Source of the DNA: Bacteroidota bacterium
GTDB taxonomy: Bacteria > Bacteroidota > Bacteroidia > Flavobacteriales > Weeksellaceae
Length of the DNA stretch: 8,287 bases
Assembly (NCBI GenBank): GCA_023399675.1
Contig: JAEWOM010000035.1
Location: 1-8,287 of the forward strand
Direction: 5' to 3'
Part shown: piece after piece, positions 6,461-8,287 of the stretch
How positions within the stretch are numbered: position 1 is the first letter of the stretch
Layout: each line of letters opens with the position of its first letter
Notes under the pieces: model-generated
Told to the model about the DNA's origin: nothing
The model's input: the letters and a program-made list of their open reading frames with translations, nothing else
Database searches by the model: none
Translations under genes and position numbers: made by a program

Positions 6461-7474
6461 CTATTTCTTGATTAAACGTGCAACCTTTGTGTGAGTTCCG
6501 TCTTTGATTTTTACCATATAAGTTCCGGACGCAAGTTCTGAAACATTGTAATTTTCTGCGACAGACATTCTTTTAACAATTTTTCCTGACATATCGTAAA
6601 TTTCGATGACAGTTGATTTGCTTTGACTTTCTTTTGGAAGACTGATGCTGAAGCTGTCTTTTGCAGGATTCGGATAGATCACCACTCTGTTATCAAGCTG
6701 AACGGTTTCGTTAGTTCCCAGAACCGCGTAATTGATAATGAACGGCATAGCAACCGGAACATCCGGTGCTGAAGCAGGATTTCCTGCATCAAGAATATCA
6801 GTCCAGGCATTGGTGACTGCGTTGAACTGCTTCGCATTGAATCCGGGCATCGTTCGCGCTCCCGGCACTGTTACAGGAGGCAGAAATCCGCCACTTGCTA
6901 CCACAACATTCTGCAACTGATAGGACAGCCAGTAAGTACCTGCGGTTAAAGTGACAGGAGCGGCGCCAATTACTTTCCAAATTTTACGGTTTGTTGCGGG
7001 AGCAGCTGTAGTAGCTGTCGGAACCATCGTGTTGCCAATTCGGTACATCATGCCGTCAACGGAAGAAGTCATCCGGTTTGTTGAATCATCACCGAAAACA
7101 GTGGTAGCACCCACAGTGGGATCGCCATTGTAGATAATCATTCTCATGGTATTAAACGGCGACGTGGTTCCTGTATGGCTGGTTTGATAAGCAAAAACTT
7201 CCACGCTGGAAATCTGCCATGTTTCTCCTACAGGAATTGTAAAGTCATCGGCTACAAAAAAACTACCGGTTGCACTGGTATAGGTGCCTCCACTTCCGAG
7301 TGTTGTGTTGGTTTCTGTGGTATTTCCGGTATCATTCTGTAATTCAGACCAGGTATAACCTGCAGGTGCAGCACTTCCGTTTCCGGCTGTTGCGCCGGTA
7401 CTTAAAGGGCCGTTTGTGTACTGTGAAAATGCCACTGCAGGCAGGAAAGCGAGCAAAAGTAATTTTGTTTTCAT
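6461..7474 (-). CDS. Secreted protein with type IX secretion sorting domain
   Basis: The 337-residue protein is exported and then passed through the type IX secretion system, the Bacteroidota-specific outer-membrane exporter. Residues 1-17 are a Sec signal peptide (MKTKLLLLAF, cleavage likely after AFS, leaving Gln18). Residues 264-337 are a type A C-terminal sorting domain: it opens with IYPNPAKD, contains IEIYDMSGKIVKR and LASGTYMVKI, and ends in VARLIKK. The domain is normally removed on secretion, with release or surface attachment of the cargo. The part between is rich in Thr, Gly and Ala and looks all-beta. ADDFTIPVGETWQISSVEVF (75-94) and LTAGTYWLSYQ (176-186) resemble a beta-sandwich module found in other bacterial secreted proteins, with no enzymatic motif visible. 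Its role is unknown; adhesion or binding is only a guess. It is a single gene with its own upstream region. Confidence 0.93.
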   Translation of the reverse strand: MKTKLLLLAFLPAVAFSQYTNGPLSTGATAGNGSAAPAGYTWSELQNDTGNTTETNTTLGSGGTYTSATGSFFVADDFTIPVGETWQISSVEVFAYQTSHTGTTSPFNTMRMIIYNGDPTVGATTVFGDDSTNRMTSSVDGMMYRIGNTMVPTATTAAPATNRKIWKVIGAAPVTLTAGTYWLSYQLQNVVVASGGFLPPVTVPGARTMPGFNAKQFNAVTNAWTDILDAGNPASAPDVPVAMPFIINYAVLGTNETVQLDNRVVIYPNPAKDSFSISLPKESQSKSTVIEIYDMSGKIVKRMSVAENYNVSELASGTYMVKIKDGTHTKVARLIKK

Positions 7475-7496
7475 AATGTTATTTTTAATTTCAGAG

Positions 7497-7524
7497 TAAA
7501 ATTATAAAATATTTGAATATCAAA
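7497..7524 (-). promoter_or_regulatory. Candidate promoter of the T9SS cargo gene
   Basis: On the minus strand TTTG (7521-7524) is followed after 16 bases by TAATTTTA (7497-7504), one mismatch from the -7 consensus TAnnTTTG. Transcription would start roughly 15 bases before the ATG at 7474. The spacer is a little short for the consensus, and the DNA is very AT-rich, so chance matches are likely. Confidence 0.35.
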
Positions 7525-7525
7525 T
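7511..7525. repeat. 15-base palindrome upstream of the T9SS cargo gene
   Basis: ATTTGA-ATA-TCAAAT is a perfect inverted repeat with six-base arms and a three-base centre. It covers the candidate -33 element of the cargo gene, where a dimeric repressor or activator could bind. In AT-rich DNA it could also be chance. Confidence 0.4.
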
Positions 7526-7590
7526 GCTTTTTCCTGAAAAAAATTAAAAATAATGCGATAAAAAACGCTAAAGTTCTTCGAATGCCGTAA

Positions 7591-8287
7591 TTATATTCGG
7601 TTTTTGGCGAGAAAAGGTATGGACATAAAGCCCAGTACAGCCATAATCACCAGTTGCATAGTGTGTGAAATAAAGGCGTACGCAAGGCCGACTTCACTTC
7701 CTTCTTCAAAAGATTTTCCCATCGAAAAGAATAGAGCGCCGATACCGATTTTTAAGGCAAAGTGAAATGCGCCGATTCCGCCGGATGCCGGAATCATCAT
7801 GCCAAGCGTGCCTACCACGATGATAAAAAAACCATCAGCAAAACTGAAATCTGCAGTTTCCGGTAGTGCAAAACATACGAGATAGGCTGCAAAATAATAA
7901 CACACCCAGATTCCGACAGAGTACAGCAGGAATTTCACCGGTTGTTTTAACCTGAAAATGGACATGATACCTTCCAGCAGGCCATCTGCAATTTTGTAGA
8001 TTTTACCGAAAAACGGGAGGTGTTCCAGTTTTTTTCTGAACGCGAAAAACGCAACCGCCGCCAGCAGACCGGCGCCGGCTACCATCCACAGCCAGCTTAC
8101 TGAATTTTCATTGTCAGCATCCTGATTGGTCGCATGATTATAAAACGCAGCAATCGCATCAAATTTAAAAATCAGCGTTAATCCCAAAAATATCAGCATA
8201 CAGAGCAGATCAACCACTCTTTCCAAAATGATGGTGCCAAAAGATTTGTCCACCGGTACTTTTTCCACTCCGTACAGTGCCGTGGCT
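7591..8287 (-). CDS. Lysylphosphatidylglycerol synthase transmembrane/flippase-like protein (partial, N-terminus off the right edge)
   Basis: The frame is open from the right edge to a TAA at 7591-7593, giving 231 visible residues of a polytopic membrane protein. The first visible residues, ATALYGVEKVPVDKSFGTIILERVVDLL, contain the family pattern of a lysine-containing segment followed by SFGTII-x-ERV-x-DL. Near the end, GTLGMMIPASGGIGAFHFAL matches the conserved P-x-x-GG-x-G segment of the family. Five to six hydrophobic segments are visible. Family members are about 320-340 residues, so roughly the first 100 are missing. In MprF this module flips aminoacylated lipids; stand-alone Bacteroidota members lack the synthase domain and their substrate is unknown. 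The GTG at 8266-8268 is not a real start, because the reading frame continues upstream with family-like sequence. No clear terminator is visible between it and the T9SS gene. Confidence 0.88.
   Translation of the reverse strand, partial: ATALYGVEKVPVDKSFGTIILERVVDLLCMLIFLGLTLIFKFDAIAAFYNHATNQDADNENSVSWLWMVAGAGLLAAVAFFAFRKKLEHLPFFGKIYKIADGLLEGIMSIFRLKQPVKFLLYSVGIWVCYYFAAYLVCFALPETADFSFADGFFIIVVGTLGMMIPASGGIGAFHFALKIGIGALFFSMGKSFEEGSEVGLAYAFISHTMQLVIMAVLGFMSIPFLAKNRI

Noticed and set aside
8266..8268. GTG as the start of the flippase-like gene
   Set aside because: The frame continues upstream to the window edge with family-like residues (TALYG), so the true start is outside the window.

Overview
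The window looks like a chromosomal segment from a flavobacterium (Bacteroidota), most likely of the Chryseobacterium/Kaistella group. Three things support this. A secreted protein ends in a type IX secretion sorting domain, which is restricted to Bacteroidota. Upstream regions carry boxes matching the Bacteroidota -7 consensus TAnnTTTG. Shine-Dalgarno sites are essentially absent and intergenic DNA is AT-rich. The genus placement is an inference from overall protein character.

Layout, left to right. At 1-1419 (minus strand) lies the promoter-proximal end of a complex I operon, nuoA-nuoB-nuoC, with nuoC cut by the left edge. At 1539-2176 (minus) is a two-gene unit whose stop and start codons share one base: a GreA/GreB-like protein with an altered coiled-coil tip, followed by a 62-residue two-helix membrane protein. 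At 2265-2777 (minus) is a YdjA-type nitroreductase with an unusually short C-terminus, followed by a small hairpin terminator. At 2862-3473 (minus) is a lipoprotein of unknown function. At 3617-4139 (minus) is a membrane-anchored SRPBCC (START-like) protein whose frame is broken by one extra base in a run of five G.

A divergent intergenic region (4140-4360) contains a long inverted repeat and separates the SRPBCC gene from the only plus-strand gene, a complete zinc oligopeptidase of family M3 (4361-6394). That gene converges on a T9SS cargo protein gene (6461-7474, minus) across a strong bidirectional terminator at 6415-6444. The right edge (7591-8287, minus) holds the C-terminal two thirds of a polytopic membrane protein of the lysylphosphatidylglycerol synthase transmembrane/flippase-like family.

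Apart from the nuo operon and the overlapping GreA-like/membrane protein pair, the genes look like independent units. There is no RNA gene, CRISPR array, insertion sequence or prophage signal, and no gene-free stretch longer than about 220 bases. I do not see a clear new multi-gene system. The best leads are the GreA-like protein with a changed tip coupled to a tiny membrane protein, the disrupted SRPBCC gene, and the inverted repeat upstream of the peptidase.
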